Positions 1 through 13,900 of a DNA stretch of 64,000 bases are shown here, in pieces; within the stretch, counting starts at the first letter, position 1, and every line of letters starts with the position of its first letter. Source of the DNA: Trichostrongylus colubriformis (taxonomy: Eukaryota > Nematoda > Chromadorea > Rhabditida > Trichostrongylidae); NCBI GenBank assembly GCA_963978905.1, contig OZ022260.1, forward strand, positions 7,367,725 through 7,431,724. Direction: 5' to 3'. The notes under the pieces are model-generated. The model was not told the origin of the DNA and did no database searches. It saw only the letters and a list, made by a program, of their open reading frames with translations. The position numbers were made by a program, and so were the translations under genes.

Positions 1-66
1 GAACGATTCCGTCGAAATGTCTCTACTGACCATGCGGAAGTTAAGATCAGCAGTTGTATCATTTGA

Positions 67-350
67 GGGTAGAGGAACACGGTAAAGTTTATAAAACATG
101 TAAATAACCTGCATGTAAGCCACATCTAAAATGAAATACAAATGAGGCCCCACAAGGGGTACTTTCAGCCCTAAACGGTCTCTAGGTGATGTTCCTCTAC
201 CATTTTTCGGATTAATATCTGGACCATTGAGGGTTAAGGAACACGGTAAGAGTTTGTGAGTAAGCTGCATGTAAGCCACAATGTAATCTTAAAAAACGAA
301 GGCCTTACAAAAAAATGGCCCAAATGGTCTCCAAGTGATGTTCCTCTACC
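67..350. repeat. Two tandem copies of a short inverted-end element
   Basis: A unit of about 135 bp (67-201) is repeated at about 229-350. Each copy opens with a motif like GTAGAGGAACACGGTAA and closes with its near complement GATGTTCCTCTACC followed by a short T run. Both copies share the internal GCATGTAAGCCACA. The inverted ends suggest a small MITE that has been tandemly duplicated. Copy 2 is more degraded at its left end. Confidence 0.6.
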
Positions 351-938
351 GTTTTTCCGAATCATATCACAGTGTTCCGTTCCAGTCAAATCCCATTTCC
401 TTACAGAAGTAGAGGTATGGGTTATGGGTTACATTTCAAGAACATGGAGCAGCACTCATTCCGTTATTTATGACATTTTTGTACATATGTATTTAGCCCT
501 ACACGGTTTCCAGTTGGGAAATCCCAACAGTTTTTTCGTCTCAAATCAATGAAATTCCTGTTCGATCAAGAATTTCTTGTCCCCTATATAAATGAATGAA
601 TGGGTCATGGGTTACATCATACGGTTGTGAAGTGCCCAGAGATCACATAACGTCCCTTTTCGTTACGATCTTTCGCACGATACGTTTAGGACAGAATCGA
701 GAGCAGATATATGGGCTCAGTCGTTTTTTCCTGTCATCTATGGCTTCTAGAATTTTTCGGGCTTAATTTAGTGCAAAAAACTGCGCACTGCACAGGGTTC
801 ATTATGGATGACTATTCGAAGCAATTTCACCAGAAACGACCGTTATAAGGTCTCTTCACAGTCCTCAGTTTTCTCATAGAACTCCGTAGGTTACACGGAA
901 ACGATTGGCGCGAATCTCCTCGTCTAGGTGTTTTTCAG
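351..938. other. No gene recognised
   Basis: AT-rich sequence with short open frames only. None has splice signals on both sides or resembles a known family. If the synaptotagmin-like gene begins inside the window, its first exon should lie here or before position 1. Confidence 0.5.
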
Positions 939-1049
939 CTGCTTGTTTTGACGTCGTCGTCAGAAATCTATTCGTCGAAAAACACAAATCAACTTAGCCT
1001 CAACGACATCATCCAGTACTATTTACTGTTCCACGGAGGGAGGGAGGAA
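939..1049 (+). CDS. Candidate upstream exon of the synaptotagmin-like gene
   Basis: A 111-bp open stretch lies between TTTTTCAG and a GTGAGC donor. It is open in phase 0 for 37 codons, starts LLVLTSSSEIYSSKN and ends HGGREE. The phase matches the phase-0 start of the exon at 1759. It shows no recognisable domain, and the protein so far lacks the N-terminal membrane segment expected of a synaptotagmin, so the assignment rests only on splice sites and phase. Confidence 0.25.
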
Positions 1050-1758
1050 GTGAGCCGACTTATTTCCTGCTAAAATGGTGGATCCTATGGGTTTAGTTGA
1101 AAGCAGACCCAGACAGCTCTTCCAAGCCTAATCAAGGATGCCACAAAGCCGTCACATTCGTTTCAAGAGGGTTAAAAAAAAGCCACCAGACTGGAAACTG
1201 ATCCTTGAACCTCATTCGGTCCGCAGGCCTCCTCAAAATATTCAGAGCATGTTATGTACCTTCTCCTTTTCTCCTTTTCAGTTCTATTCGTCAAAATTTG
1301 TCGCAAAACGGCGTTTTATCGACCACGGGGCTGCTGTCGATTCCATTATCCAACGGCCAACCACCAGAAAACAACCTTTTATCGTGGTCATTTTGTCAGA
1401 CTACAAAGTCCTACTGCCAAGGGAATATGGCAAGAGAACTCTGAAAATCCTCCACACACACTCACAGTAAACAAGTAGCGATGGCAATTAAAATTATTTG
1501 CGCGATCAAATATCACAACTCACGGATAAATGAGATTGGCGGGGGCGTAGGCGATGGCGCTCATGGGACACAACGGAACTCAGCATAAAATAATTGATTA
1601 ATTATTGACTCAAATAGATATTAGCGCAGAGCATATGTTGATGTACTACCCGGAACAACGATTGTTCTCATCATTATTTACATAGGGGTACTGTAGTAAT
1701 GCGATTACGGTACAGCATGCCCTTTACTGCTATCTCTAATTACGGTATTGTATTTCAG

Positions 1759-1901
1759 ATCGCCAGTAAATCAAGCAGTGATGGTGAAGATCCGTTGGCC
1801 CACGGTCTTGATCCGTCTCTCTATGGTCCGAATGCACCCATTACCTGCGCCTCACCCTGTACCAGTGATGCTGGAGCTGTACCATCTTCATCGTCCTTCA
1901 G
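1759..1901 (+). CDS. Synaptotagmin-like gene, linker exon
   Basis: Bounded by TATTTCAG and GTAAGG and open in phase 0, ending with two spare bases. It encodes a Ser/Pro-rich stretch (IASKSSSDGEDPLAHGLDPS and onward), as expected for the variable linker before C2A. It joins in frame to the exon at 3432, where the split codon is AG|T (Ser). Confidence 0.7.
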
Positions 1902-4900
1902 GTAAGGGGTCTTTTATCAGCTATTATGACGTCATCTATCAAGCTTCCTTAAGTCTTGTCTCTGCCTAAGTGCCGTGTAAAATCAGATGGGACGCATGGT
2001 TTATGGGTTACATCGTAAGATGATGGAGAGAAGTCAGAAAACATAAAAATTTTCAGATCCTGGGCGCTCAGGGGTCTTGTAGCCTTGTGGGGATGGGTTA
2101 GAACGGCGAGGTCTCTTCGTCTCATGGCAATCCCACGGTCGTTTTTTAGCGTTGAGTAATTGGCCAGCCATATTTGTTTGCTGAAAGCGCATACGTCTTA
2201 AATTAATCTCAGAAAACGGCTGAGTTTGTCGATGCGATTCGCGAGGGAGGCCAATCTTTCTTCCGAGTACTTGTCCTTTCAGAGCAGCTATAGAATGGAA
2301 ACTCTCCGCACACCTCAAGTTCCGCGTAATCGACGTGAATTCACATATTCAATGGATTGCTGCCCTTGAAAAAATCCCGAGCTTGACAGGGATCAATGGG
2401 TGCCTTATCGAATAGATTCAGTAAATTAAAAGCTATTGAAACCATCCATTGAAATTGAACCCCAGAATACTCACAGCAACCACTTCAAACGAGACAATCG
2501 ATAAATCGATCCATTAGCAAAAACAACCTTTCTGGCTGTTTCTGCGAATTTTTTTTTGACACGGCATATTTACTACTCAAATCTTCTACGAGTACATACG
2601 TGCTTTCTCAATCCTTTTATACATCGTGAAAATTCCATTCAACAAGTTTTCGAGTACTTTATATTGAATTTCGTAAAGAGCAAAACGTGCGCTCAAGCGG
2701 TGACGCAGCTGAGTTTTTTTTCTTTCAAAAAGAGCTCTTCAGTTATTCCAAACAGCCATTTTTCCCAAACCGTCCCAAAATATCGGTTCTATTTTCAATT
2801 AAGAGCTCCATTTACGATTCCTTTCCAGCCACAGGGTATAGAGATTTTAATAAAAGCCTAATTCAGCTATCCAGAAAGTCATGTTAACTATTCTAACCCA
2901 CCCCAAAATTGATAAATCTTCCGTCAAGCACTATGGAATACTATCATAGCTTGTCACTGATCATCGGAAAATTCGCGTAGAAATCAAGAGGAAGAGAATG
3001 AAATGATTTTGCAACTAAATATATCTAAAAGTATGAATAAAAATATAAAAGAGTGAATAAACATCTGGAATATTACTAACAATTATGGTCTATCATTCGA
3101 TCTACTCGATTAGGAATTGAAGGATCTCAAGAAATCGCTGACGATTGTGTGTGTGTGTACTTGTGTTGTGACGCAGATTAGTTTTTGTTTCTGTAGTATG
3201 AAAGCTGAAGGATAAAATTTGAAAAAAAAAATTATTCGCAACCTCCAAAGGCACGGATTTATGGCCTCGAAACTATTGGGGTATTGCCCTGACCGAGTAG
3301 CCAGACAGTGGGTGATTTTTGGCCGGAATTTTTGGGGAAATTGAAAGTATGGCAAGAAAGTGTTCAAAAAGTCCAGAGAAAATTCGAAGAAAAAAAAAAT
3401 TAAACATCAATTCAAAGAATTCTCGTTTCAGTGGCTCAGAACCGCGACCAACAGGACTTGGACTGCTACATTGTTTATTGCAACATTTCCCCGTACGAAA
3501 ACGATTACGCGTATCGATACTTAAAATTGAAGGTGAGCTCTAGATCCAGTCAATTTTCGAAGTTTATTGATTTTATCAAGTTTTCTCAATGCTTGTGAGC
3601 TCTTCTATGTCTTTTACTCATTTGTGGTTTTTTCTGATTCACATGCTCTGTAATGCTGACTGAACTTCAGTCTTGCTCACAGCCACTTCCTACGTGCTTC
3701 GAGCGACGGTGAATACTTAAAGACTCATTCAGAATGATAATTATGGCTAAATGTGGGTGTCCGATTTGATTCACGACTGCCGCACCTGACTAGGTAATGA
3801 GATCCCGATTAGGATCCTTGTACGAGGGAGGGTAGGGAAGTCAAAGCCCACTCTGAAACGGGAAAAGTTCTAAAGATCGCGAATAGGGATCGTATAAGGA
3901 AAAGGTACAGTAAGGTCAGCTCAAGCCTAAAATGGTTGCGCCATGCCTACACCTTGACCTGCAGAGCCGGGCAACTTCGAATCAGCGCTTTTCTGCTCCC
4001 TTATGGAAATCTCTCAAGGATAGCAGAGTGGGTAGCCCCGGAACGGTCTGCCTCTATCCACTGCGCTAATTCTATTTTTGGATTCGCTATGAGTATGAGG
4101 AAAGGAAGTGCGAATTGTCCGAGGGAAAAACATTTTTTCTGAGGACCTCCTTTTTCTAAAAAATTTTTAACTACCGCTTATTAATTGCTTATCAATTTTC
4201 GTTGTCGATTAACCACATGTTACCGATTAATGAAGTTAATTGATTCCATTGATTTTCCTTTGTATGGAAAGATTCTAGGGCTCAGTATAGTTCAAAACGC
4301 AGGGTACACTATTAATTATGCCTTCCATAATCCGGAAAGTACAAGTGATTCGCTATGGGTGAAAGGAAGTGTGAACTGTTCCAAGGGAAGCAGTTTTTGT
4401 TAGGACCCCCTTTTTTGAAAGAATTTTTAACAACTAGTTACTAATTGTTTATCAATTTTTCAGTACTTGATATTCGGTCTGAAGAGCTTATAAGCTTCCA
4501 TGTTTTTATGCATATAAGGCTTATTTTCGATTTAAAGGTTGTCTGATATACCGTATCTTCGATCGTAATCCCTTAATCTGTCTAGGGCTTGCTTTTACAA
4601 TTAGGTGAATTCTGAACACAAAGTTAAAGCCGGAAAACCGATGTGCAGTAGGCCTAAATAGAAGGATTCTTTTGAATTCTGGGTGTTCCTATCAGGATCA
4701 GGTGGGACTCTCATACCCAAAGGTGGCCCCGTGGAAACCAGGGCCACTAAGGGAATTTCGAAAAAAGTTGGTGCACCTGAAAGATGATGCTATATTTCAT
4801 TATAAAACATTCTTTTTCTGAATTTGCAACGCCTACATTTCACGTGTAGGTATTCAAGCATGCATTCATGCTCCCGTTGAGTTGCTTTGCTGTTCATTGT

Positions 4901-7900
4901 CCCGTCCCCGTTAGAATTAAATTTTGTTCTCAAGCATAGAACGCTCCAATATTGGCCATATATGGCTTCGGCTGAGCAGCACGGGAAAGCAAGGGAAACG
5001 GGCCCAACCAGCTTGACTAACATTTTAACTCCCGACTCACTGACTTCCACTCTACCAGCATACCATAGCGACCCAGTGGGGTTGTCTGGGAATGGCAAAT
5101 ATAATATCTTACTCAAATGAGGGTCGGTCACGGTCCACGCAGACGCTGTATGACGCATTTTCCGATGAGTGAGATGCTTGGCAGGTCTTCATAAAGCTTT
5201 GGGTAAGTTAGCCGATGCCTATTGGATGAGCTCCACCTTCAAGGGAACGCGTTGCATGTAACCGCCGCACGTCGCAGATCCACGTGGCTCTGATCGATAC
5301 ACCAGTGACACCGCGCAAAAACGTCCACGACAAGATCAAGGGTGCGATAGAGCTCATTTCGCGGGTATTCATTCGCTCGCTCATTCTTGACTACCGCATT
5401 ACGCACCTCCCTTCGAAATTTACACTAGCCATCGACCCCCACCACATCATGGTCCTTACACTTCACGTAGCATTCCCCGTCATCTACTCCGATGCCGTCA
5501 GCATTCTCTCCCATCGTCGTTGTTGTTGTCATATCGTCGTTTAAAAGACTCACAAATCAAGGTTTCTAGCGATACGTATTTTTATTTGAACAAATAAGCG
5601 CAAAACTTTGAGAAAATGGGCAGCATTCGCGGAATTTTACCAATCCCCTTATGCCTACAACATAACGTTCCCACCAAGGAAGTAATGCTTCATTTCCGAT
5701 GTTTGGGCAGTCTGCCCTACGAAGGGATAGTTTATGGTAGAATGAGATGAGCAAATTGAAAGGGCAACTTATTTGATACATATAAAAAGTTATGGCTTAT
5801 ATTACACAAGTATAAGGGCATGGGAAAAATTTCGAGGCGCCAATAGATCTCGTTAGGATGCGCCATGCACTCAGCTTCTATGCGAAATCACAGAGGATGA
5901 CATTTAGCCGTCAACGTAACCTATGTGGGCCCGTCGAAGCACTTTATGGAAGCACCAACAAAAGCCCCGAAAAGCTATTGGGCTCAGCTAGCGAGGACGA
6001 GATTCGATCCGTGAACCGTAAACATGACAACTGCGCCTCTGCTCATTGCGTCATCACCGCTCCATGCTTGAATATCTTTTTTTGGAAAGATTTTCCGGCC
6101 ACTTTTCTGAAATTCCACTGGAGTTCTATTCTCATTCGAATGCCTGAAGTTCATGAAGTGGAAAATTGGGAATATCTGAATTGGCCGTAGGCGTTGCTCG
6201 CGAACTAGTAGGCTATCTTGAGCGCGATTATTTTCGTTCCACTTCCAAAAGGAGGGAGGGAGAGAAGAGGAGGTGATTGAATGGATTTGTTTGTGAAGAG
6301 GCTTTTCAGCCTTGCCACATCGCCGTCGTCCCCGCGGTACTTCTCTTCCCCGTCAATGTCTTCGTCGTCGTACTTTGTGATTAAATTAGAGGCCGAAAGC
6401 AGCGCTGAACAAATCAAAGCACGATCGGCCGAATTTTCACCCACAAGCCGTCGCCGATTCCCTTCGAGCCAAAGGGATTCTAAAGGGTGATCTTTGTTCT
6501 AGCCGGGGATTGCAGTCATAATTATAAAGGGTTTTTTTGAAATTCATGGCTAATTGCTCTGCCATATATGGCTGCTGTCGCCCGAAAACCTCAAAGCTTC
6601 TTAAAAACGTTTATCGGTCGCCTTGGCGGCTTCATTGGCATTCATGAAAGCGTCGTATTCTGTACTTTCACAGGAAGGGACTTCGAAAAAGGGTAACATC
6701 CTGGCTGAAGCACGTCACGTTTTACCTTACCTAACGTCCTATTAAAACCCCTGAACTGACTTAATTCCGCCTTCTGGGTCGTCTAATCATACCACACTTT
6801 GGTGAGGGTGAGGGTAACTATAGCTAAGAATGTGCACGAGAACCGAGTGTGCAGTGCAGTGACCAGAAGCGCCATGCATGATGTATGGCTCTCTGCTCCT
6901 CCTCACAAATGTGCCGGCTATTTTATTTGGGAAATTCACGAATTATAAGCATATCAGATGCGAAAAACGGTCATTTTTTATTGCCAGATCAAAGATTCTT
7001 CCTAAGTCCGAGCTTCGTGCGCATTCAAGTGACTATAAAAAAAATAACAGTTGTAAACAAAGAATCTATTTTTAAGAGATTTGTGTAGGGGGGGGGGAGG
7101 TAGAAGTAAAGAAGTAGATCAAACTCCGTTTTGCATGTGCCCTTAGACGGGGGTTAACCTTAGAGATAACTTCCCTTTGTGCTCATCAGTAAGGAAAGGG
7201 GAGGCATGTTCTATGCAGTATTTTTATGTTATTATTCATACATTTTTTTAGCTAATCAGTTAAACTGAATACACGCCAATTATATAAAAGAACAAATACT
7301 ATAATAAATTATGTTCATATTTATGTGCTACATGGCTCTTACTTCGGACGTGAAAGTTTGATAAGGTTGCGCCATGTCTCAGATTTCACTTCAAAGTTGA
7401 TACTTAGTAATTTACAACATGTTTATTTATGTACTACATGTTGTAAATAATTAAACATCAACTATGAAGTGAAATCTGAGGCGTGGCGCATCCACGTCAA
7501 CCTTTCACGTCAACATCCTCATTTACACTCGTCTGAATGCCTCAAGGTAGAAGGAACTTGAATTCCGTGAAGATGAGCGATCAGCTGTCCTTCTCTTGAA
7601 ATGCATGGTATTTCCCGCTTAAAAACCACTTTCATGCTAGACTTCGTAGGTAAACAAGGCCTGCTCGGGTGCGTAGAGGGATTAGTCGATGGGGGCGCGA
7701 TCCAATAATAGCCGTGTTTCCGGTAGTGGGCCCCCCGTTGTCGGATGGCTGGCTGGCTGGTTTGTCCAGGTACATGTATGCAACATGAGTCGGTGCCAGA
7801 ATATTTGATGAAATTGGCTGCCATAGCTAAAGTTGAGCTCCAAGGGTGTTTCATCGAGAATACGAAAACCGCTGGGGATGGAAAAGAGGCCTAAAGGCCT

Positions 7901-10900
7901 AAATAAGATCACGGTACGACGAGCTTTGATCACTTAGAACGAAGCCCTTTGGCTCCATCAGCTGCTGACGCCCTTACATATCCGGCAGCCATAAAATGCT
8001 GTTTGGCCAGCCTAATTGTGCATTCCTTCTCAGAAAACTTGTTTTCTTGGAAAAATTGACCGTTTCCTGGCATTCTTGATTGAATTAATAATAAATGAGC
8101 TGTACTAGAAGAGCTGCTATGGCAAGCAAAGGGCTCGTAGAGAATCCTGTCGAGAAAATCCATCGGGATGAATCACCTAGTAAGGTCTCAGAATTTTTCT
8201 GATAAAACGTTGTGCTTAGCCTAGGATTCATCTATTGAGCCATTTTATCCAAGAAGGACTGAAAGCTGAGAATATATCAAGTCTTTCGATTCATAACGGG
8301 AGTCAGACACATGGTGCATCCCAAGGAGATCAGTCAGCGCCGAGAACTCATCCTTTACACCTACAATTTCCGATTTCTCCTCTTTATTCAATCCAGTTGG
8401 AACTAGAGTAGAGGAAGAGAGAGAAAGAGAGTCAAAGCTGTTCCACCAATGACGACCGAGATGGGATCCGCCTACACGTGAATGTCATGGTCAGAACTAG
8501 CTGCTCTAAAGCTCCATAACGTTATAGCTCATATTTACGGGCTCAGTGGGAGCTCTGCTCTTACTTCCATTCGTGGCTAGATCTGCGCCAATTTTTCAAG
8601 AGTCCATTTTTCCAACGGATTTCCTTTCTAATCGATCAAAAGGATTTTTGATGAATGGTCATTAACCACTGGAGTGTATGGGGTTCATCAGTGGTAAATA
8701 AAAACCATACCAGTATGCGCCATGCGTTGGAATTCCATTTTGTTTCGTCGAAGGGATTGATTGCACATTTGATGAATACAAGGAGCGGCATGGGTAACTG
8801 GTATCCAAGACAGCTTTCTTTTGCGTTTTGAGGAAGTTGAAACACTCCGGTACACACCACTGCTTCCATTGAACCACCCATCTCCATCAGTGTCTGTTCA
8901 ATTCAACTTTGCGCCATAAAAACCTTTCTATGGCCTTGATTAAATTCATTAACCTAGACGAAGTCATTATATAGGCTTCGGACGTGACGCCACACGTAGC
9001 ATAATTAAAATGATGGCCACTTTACGGAATGGATTTCGTATGGAAAACGGGTAGAAGCTGATCGTTAAGCTCGTAAGGGGCAAAAACAATGGTGCCGACC
9101 GAGGAGGACACACGCAATTCACAGCATGTCGAAGAGCCGCTTTGAAATGGTCTCCAGGGACCCCCCACACCACACGACAGCAACACACTTGCAGCCGTGT
9201 CTCGGGTGTTTGGCTAATAGCCAAAACGGCATTAAGTCCTTCCTCATTCAAGACATATCGAATGCATTAATTAGTCAGCCACGTTTGTTGCCCATAACTG
9301 AGCTCATTCGACGGCTACAAGCGGGTCCTGCCACGAAAAGAATGACGTGATATGGAAAAATAGCGCTGGACGACGAGTGTTCCGCGTGTGCACTGATGCA
9401 CTCATCTACGTGGTCTGTGTTCGCTTAGTCAGGAAGGGGGGGGGGGCAACCACCACATCTGCTCTCACGTCACTCTGTGCGAGCAAACTGAGCCAGAATG
9501 GTCAATTCTTTCATTTCAGGTCTAGCCGGTCCATTAAAACCCGATTTGGAAATGATGGCCATCTGTAAAGTGTCGATACCGGGACTGAAAACCGGTAAAG
9601 AACAAACGTCAGAGGTGAAACGAGGACGCGATCCCATTTTTAATCAGGTACGTTATTTTGGCATATTTTCCCGCCCTTTTCATTGAAAAATCCGCAAAAT
9701 TAATTTTGATGTGCTCCATTACAGAAATGGTTCAGTACGTAACCACCGAGCCTTTTCTTTATTTCGAATTTATTAAATCGCATTACAATTGAGATTACGT
9801 CACAAACACGTGACAAAGTGAATAAGGGAGGGGCAGAGGGATTACTACATAGCCGTCACTGCCTTTCTCACTTGTTTATCAAAAACTAGTAATTACTAGC
9901 GGATAAGGGATTCAAAGAACCGTAGAATAAATTGCCTGCGGCAACGAAGGGTTTTCCACGTGCTCGGACGGAAACAACACAAGAACAACCAAGTAGAATA
10001 AAATTTAACAAAAAATCATCCTGAGGAATGTTCTCCTGTACCTCCTTTCCCTACTAGCGACTAAATGGATGGGCCTGCACTTCCCCCTTATCCAATCTTC
10101 AGAACGGGCTTTGACGTTTCATCACGAATAACAACGACATGGTGGCAGAAATTTGGCAGAGAGCAGTCAAAAGGCTATGAAAAAACATTTAATATCGACT
10201 TTCAATAGCACCTTGCATGAAGAGTCCGTCGCAAGCAGTTACGGGGGAGGGGGGATGGGTGGGGGACATGAGGGCAAAGTTTCGACAGATCTTAGAACCA
10301 GGGGAAGATTATTACGTAAATTCTCTGATATCTTGGTTACGAGGATCAGGCGAAGAATACGAGGATTTGGAAGTGGAGGTAGCCCATTGGAGGTTTGTGT
10401 ACTACACTCACGGGTGTGTAGCCTTATGTCAAATTTTCGCTTTGCGCCGTCGCACTTACGGCGCCATTAGCACACGAATTGCAGCGGTATGTTGGAATTC
10501 CGCTCAGGACGCAAGTGGCTAGTACCATGGAGATCCTTTGAAGAAATAGCTGTCATCCCATTATCATCTGGAAAAAACTTTGGTACTAAAAAGACAAAAT
10601 AGTAACATAAAGAGTGCAAGAAACGATACCATTGCATTATAATAGCCCTAATCAAGAATAATTTATTCCGACGTAAAACTACAAATAGGGTGTATGCAAT
10701 GCACGCAATCACACGCGAAATGATCAGCCGTGCCGCTCGCCGCGGGGGCCGCGCGAATATTCGACATAAGGCTACACACCCCAATCTCCCTATTCCCTGG
10801 CAAACAGGTAGGAGGTTGAATGAGGCTCCAGGCGCTTAGGCGGTGGGAGGCGTGTGTATGTATGCGCTATACTAGGCTCCAATAACCATATGGAGCAATA

Positions 10901-13900
10901 CTTGAAGAACAAGTATAGCTTCTGAGTTGTTTTTATCACTTTTTTTCGAGTTTTAAATTTTCATTTTTATGATTTTTTCTACTTTTCAAGCATTTCATCG
11001 AATATTATTAGCCAAGGATTTTCTGTGATTTTTATTAACAGCTGGTCTTTTAAAGAATAAGTTCGAATTATCTAATCATAAGGTTGAAACATAAGCTCCC
11101 ATTCTCTTCATTGTGCGATTTTCAAAGCACTAACGCGTGCGGTCGCACCACGGCTGGTTTCTCATTTTTATTATTACACCTATCTTCGTCTCTCTAACAT
11201 CTCTCATTTTGAAGCACAAAAAATTTTGACATTCTGTGCACTCTATACTCGCGTTACTATCTTAACGTGACCATTAAGGTTCAAATGCGTGCGTGCGGTC
11301 GCGACGCGGCCGTGCGGCACTTTGCCGCAAGAACCTTCCACAATATTTTTCTCGTTTTTTGCATTACAATTTGCCCTCGTCTTTGTGATTCTGAATTAAT
11401 AATTACTATATGTGTGGTATACTAAAAATAGAATACAACAAATATTCACATAGTATTCAATTATTCAAATATATTTTCTCAAGGCTTCATTTGATTATTT
11501 TCCCACGCCCTTTCATGATTCTGAACAATGCTCATTAATGAGTTGACCAGCGAAGTGGGAAATTCTGGTAAACCTGAGTATAAGCCATGAACTTTGATTC
11601 TTATACCTATCATGATTACGAATTACGCTCTTTGTCGTGACGCTGCAAATCTAATTATTAGCCTCTCACGCCAGGATCTACGCATGTCAGAACGGATGGC
11701 ACAAGTGCTCTTCTAGATATCTTACTTAGAAATGAGGCTCATTTGGCATTTTGCCGAAGAATGTCCTTATGCAGTTTCCTGTGATGACCGACATCAAATT
11801 TGCATAGCTTGCAGCAATTTGCTATGCATATTGCTCGTCGCTTCTTGCACGTTGCAAGTGAGTGCCCGAACGAGTTTTTCACATGTGTGACGTCAGCACG
11901 TTAATATGGCGGTGAATATGCTATGTGAATAGCTTACATAGCCACAACTGGCCAAATTATGCCATAAACCGGCCCGAAAGATGGATGAGCTAAAGTCGAG
12001 CTAGACTCGCCAAAGAAGGGATGAGTTGAACTCTTCGATTAAGTTAAGTCACGAGGTTGTCCTCTTTTTGGCCAACTTTTACCAACGGGCCATAACCAAC
12101 ACAATCTTGTTGGACGTTAAGTTCTATTAGAAAAAGGTAGGTACATATCAGTTCCTATGGAGATGGGCACGCTTCCCCTCAAAATAGGGGCAAGGGGGTG
12201 ACATGATGATCTGCTCAGTACCTGTAAAATTGAAGGAGCTGACACATTCTATGATGAAAAATGGGAAAAGGCGCTGGAAATCCATGGTAAAGCGATCTTA
12301 GCCCGAAGCCGATCCTAGATATTAGACGAGTTTCACACAAAACAGCAGCCAGGGTAACAAGCAGAACCACGCCGCAATGCAAACGTTTCGCGAACAGCTC
12401 GTCCATTTAGGGGCGGGGCATATTCAGGAGACGTGTCAGCGCTCCTTGGGGTCTGACAACCTGAACACTATGACTTTTTTCACCGCTAAAATGTCACAGA
12501 CTGACTGTTTTTGCGATACGCTTCCATTTTGATTCATCATTTTCACCTTGGTCAAACAAATAACTCATTGAGTTTGTGGCTTTTGAAAAGCCTAAATGGA
12601 TCTATCTGCGGCTAGTCAACCAGTCGCACGTGCAGACGCGCGGAAATCTATGAGTAGATGCACTCAAGTGGAAATTAAACGCTTCAAGCAATTGCCCTAA
12701 CCTTCAAGTCCTCACCGAAAACATGCAGTCACTTTCCTTCACCTATACTGATGATTATGATGGTGTTTCAGTTGATTCCGATTCGTTGTCAAGGTGATAA
12801 AGTTCCCTGAATCTGATAATTCCGAAAGTCGCCTATCATACTTTGAAGGCAAGCCACATTAACAGCCATAAGGTGACGGGTAAGCCCCTGCTCCGTTGCA
12901 TCAGCTAATAGCCCAAATTACGTCTGAAGGCTTGTTTGGTGACGATACGCAGCAGTGCAGCACGTTAATTGCAGTGAGTAATCTGCATACGGGAAATCAC
13001 TTCCGCATTTGCGTAAATACACATGGACAATCGTCCAGCTACCGTGATAAAAGCGAGGTCCCACATGGAATCAGGCTTACGTATCCTCCTCTACGATCAT
13101 TTTTCTGGGTTTTAGAAATACAATCCAGTGGAATGATGTCAAACATAACGAAAGAATTCCATGGTACCCCAATAACCAGGATACTTCATACGCCACGCAC
13201 TTCACTCCATCCTTCTGGAGCGAGCCAGTTGCTTATGTATTTTTCTGGCAAGATGGAAGAGGATAACCTGGGACGAAAAAGCCTTCGAAATTGTGCTGGT
13301 CACTTGTCCTCAGAGGACCCCTAGTACAGTGGCCAGTACAATTTTGAAAGCCAATTTGATCTTTTTAAACCCCCTCTGTCATAACAGAAAAATCAAGAGG
13401 CAACTGGTTCGCTTGGAAATTGGCTACAGGATGCCAAAACGATGTTAAATGCATGGCTCGTCCTGAAATGCTTAGCCAGTCCTATGTTCACAACGGCTGA
13501 TCTTTCGGATGGTGAGCAGGGTTGCTCCAGAGATGAACTTCAACGTTTTTTTTTTCTTTGAAGTTTGGCCAATACGGGATAGATTGCATCGTTGAATAGG
13601 AGCCGACTGGCCTGGTTGACTAGATAATCGTGTCGGAATCCACAATGAACACCCTCGACCGATCTGTGGTCATCTAACAACACGGCTGCTGTTAATGTTC
13701 CCACTTCATTTACGCTACGCATATTCGAGGGATATCCTATGCTTGCCCAAAGGACTCCGGATATCCCTCGGAAGAATCCAAAAGCAGAGTTAGCTGTGAA
13801 GTTATAACCCTTATCAATCAGACAGCCGATTCAGCACTATTTGGGCTCTGTGCCCTAAATCGATGCTGCCATCGTCGACATCATCCATCTATTTGAAGGA

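Larger units (their letters stand above)
3533..9519. other. 6-kb intron of the synaptotagmin-like gene
   Basis: Contains a 266-bp-spaced direct repeat (4081-4462), tRNA-like segments on the minus strand near 4058 and 6001-6038, a 165-bp foldback at 7347-7511 and G-runs at 7088 and 9436. Open frames at 4790-5158, 5284-5544 and 7519-7854 have no recognisable product. Confidence 0.6.

Noticed and set aside
12896..13324. 142-codon open frame in a synaptotagmin-like gene intron
   Set aside because: No family resemblance and no splice sites or start context. Probably chance.
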